Assembly (NCBI GenBank): GCA_964550025.1
Contig: CAZJYI010000146.1
Location: 1 to 26,814 of the forward strand
DNA: 26,814 nucleotides
From: CAZJYI01 sp964550025
GTDB taxonomy: Bacteria > Verrucomicrobiota > Kiritimatiellia > UBA8416 > CAYOBW01
Direction of reading: 5' to 3'
The translations under genes and the position numbers were made by a program. How positions within the stretch are numbered: the stretch's first letter is position 1; each line of letters opens with the position of its first letter. Under the pieces are notes generated by a model, which worked only from the letters and a program-made list of their open reading frames with translations, did not search any database and was not told where the DNA came from. Shown here piece by piece: positions 25,331 through 26,814 of this stretch.

Positions 25331-26814
25331 ATGAATGTTCGATCACTACTCTGTCCGGGTTCACGGGGCACGGCGCGGAACGGCGCCCTCGCCATGACGG
25401 CAATAGCGCTGCTGCTCGCATTGACGGTCCACGCGTTTTCGGATGACAACGAATCCGAAGAGACCAACCAGAGCTACGACAAAGGGCAGGAACTCTTCGA
25501 CCCGATAAGCGCAAACGCCGGCGCCTACTACTTCACCATCCCGCTCCTGGATCTCGGGGGACCGATGGATCTCGACTTCTCTTTGATCTACCGGTCCGAC
25601 CTTCGGACACCGATTCGGAGAATACCAAACGACTTTCCCGCCTACGGGCGACCCAACCTGACCCGCTTCTGGTGGACGCCACGACGGGGTGCTACTTTCT
25701 CAGGCCCCAGCAACGAATTCCTGACGGTCTGCCTGGAAGACGGGGCACTCCTCTGCTTCACCAACTTGAGCGGCGGGGTGTGGCAACCGTTTGGCCAGGA
25801 CGACCCCAACACGGCCCAGGAGGGGCGGCACGTACTCCAAACGACCACCAACTCCGCCTACCTCGCGGACCTCGTCGGCGGACGGGTTACCATCTTTGAC
25901 ATCGCCGGATCGAGCACCGGCCGCGTCCGGTTCGTCGTGGACCGCAACCAGAACATGTTGACCTACAGCTACACGAACGCGACAGACAACAGCCCCGCCA
26001 GCATCACGGACGGGTTGGGACGGCGGCTCGACTTCACCTACGAGCAGCGCATGCCCCACGAGAAGAGCCTGACGAAGGTACGGGACCAGGCGGGACGCGA
26101 AGTCCGGTTTCTGTATGAGTACGGGGCGGACAACGGTGGCGTGTGGACATTGCGATCGGTCGTCGATGCGGCCGGCGGCACGAACACCTTCGGCTACCAG
26201 CCCGTCGTGGGGCGCTTCAACGACCCTCCCGAAGAGCGGCTCGACTGCATCAGCGCGCGCCGTCTGCCGCGCGGCAACACGCCCTACCGGCAAGCCTATG
26301 CGATGGCGCGCACGCCCGATGGCGTTGGGCTGCGGGTCGCAAACCAGGAAGCGACGGGCGGCATGCGCTGGATCCTCGAATACGGTGTCACCAACTACTG
26401 GACAAAGGAGTGGCGTTCGCCCTCCAAGAGTATCCTCCACGAGTACTACAGCCACCACTCGTCGCCGAAGCGGCTGACGGACACTGACGGGAACACCGTC
26501 ACCTTCAGCCGTAACGACCGCGACCAGACGACGCGCATCGTAGAGCGTGAGGGCGGCGTCTACTCCTTTGCCTACGACGACAGCAACGGGGCCCTCGCGG
26601 CACACACCAATGCGATCGGCGCCGTATGGCAGTGGGAGCGCATCCCGCAACAACAGTCGTTCACGAATCCCGCGAACGGCGAAGTCGTCAGCTTCACCTT
26701 CTACGACGTGTCGGCCCGCACGACACCGCGTACCGGCAGAACAACCTATCACCGCGATTCTCGCGGCAACGTCCTGAGCCGGACCAACGCCCTGGGCCAC
26801 GTCACGCGCTATAG
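25331..26814 (+). CDS. Exported RHS/YD-repeat protein, 5' part (continues past window)
   Basis: The frame is open for 494 codons from ATG 25331 to the right edge with no stop. The N-terminus MNVRSLLCPGSRG leads to a hydrophobic signal segment (about 22-36, MTAIALLLALTVHAF), then an acidic mature start. About residues 55-90 (GAYYFTIPLLDLGGPMDLDF) resemble the entry strand of RHS proteins. YD-type repeats follow, for example MLTYSYTNATDNSPASITDG, LRSVVDAAGGTNTFGYQP, GVYSFAYDDSNGALAAHTNA and RGNVLSRTNALGHVTRY. Such proteins build a large beta shell and often end in a variable toxin or adhesin domain, which would lie outside the window. GAGG sits just before the ATG; ATG 25394 is an alternative. 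It is not obviously linked to the BlaI locus, which points the other way. Confidence 0.85.
   Translation, partial: MNVRSLLCPGSRGTARNGALAMTAIALLLALTVHAFSDDNESEETNQSYDKGQELFDPISANAGAYYFTIPLLDLGGPMDLDFSLIYRSDLRTPIRRIPNDFPAYGRPNLTRFWWTPRRGATFSGPSNEFLTVCLEDGALLCFTNLSGGVWQPFGQDDPNTAQEGRHVLQTTTNSAYLADLVGGRVTIFDIAGSSTGRVRFVVDRNQNMLTYSYTNATDNSPASITDGLGRRLDFTYEQRMPHEKSLTKVRDQAGREVRFLYEYGADNGGVWTLRSVVDAAGGTNTFGYQPVVGRFNDPPEERLDCISARRLPRGNTPYRQAYAMARTPDGVGLRVANQEATGGMRWILEYGVTNYWTKEWRSPSKSILHEYYSHHSSPKRLTDTDGNTVTFSRNDRDQTTRIVEREGGVYSFAYDDSNGALAAHTNAIGAVWQWERIPQQQSFTNPANGEVVSFTFYDVSARTTPRTGRTTYHRDSRGNVLSRTNALGHVTRY

Noticed and set aside
25700..26800. 366-codon open frame on the minus strand at the right edge
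   Set aside because: It lies opposite the RHS gene, whose frame has a signal peptide and YD repeats. The minus frame has no recognisable domain.

Overview
This is a GC-rich window, judged by eye from its codon use. It carries a formylglycine-type sulfatase, a GH38 alpha-mannosidase, a MoxR/DUF58/double-VWA operon, a BlaI regulator beside an M56 remnant, and the start of an RHS-repeat surface protein. That set, plus many different palindromic repeats between genes, fits the PVC superphylum (Kiritimatiellota/Lentisphaerota/Planctomycetota-like). This is inference; no rRNA or marker gene is present.

Layout. (1) 1-6240, glycan utilisation: the tail of an unidentified gene, a secreted sulfatase (+), a decayed gene fragment (-), a metallophosphoesterase (-) and a GH38 alpha-mannosidase (-). 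(2) 6240-7735: a 571-bp divergent intergenic region with a tandemly duplicated hairpin element, a small exported caspase-like protein, and another hairpin. (3) 7736-23324, the main block: nine co-directional genes, several overlapping by a few bases. They are a MoxR ATPase, a DUF58 protein, an NPCBM-like exported protein, two large membrane VWA proteins, a DUF4175-like membrane protein, a Gln-rich coiled-coil lipoprotein-like protein, an alpha/alpha-toroid (squalene-cyclase-like) protein and a HEAT-repeat plus beta-sandwich protein. They probably form one envelope-associated chaperone/assembly system related to Bat/MoxR operons but with a different partner set. (4) 23347-24705: a BlaI-type repressor gene, with two matching dyads upstream, followed by a collapsed M56 (BlaR1-like) gene that keeps its first membrane helix and its C-terminal domain but has lost the protease core and the reading frame. 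(5) 24705-25330: structured non-coding DNA, including a 39-base remnant resembling the 3' end of the HEAT gene and a strong hairpin. (6) 25331 to the right edge: an RHS/YD-repeat protein that is open to the end of the window.

The most unusual features are a pair of ~200-bp elements with 34-bp inverted ends. They sit at the same place in two operon genes (just after the start codon, before the signal-peptide-like segment) and are open in the gene's frame. The other is the dead BlaR1-like partner beside an apparently intact BlaI gene. Most of the longer gaps carry a palindromic element, drawn from at least six different families.
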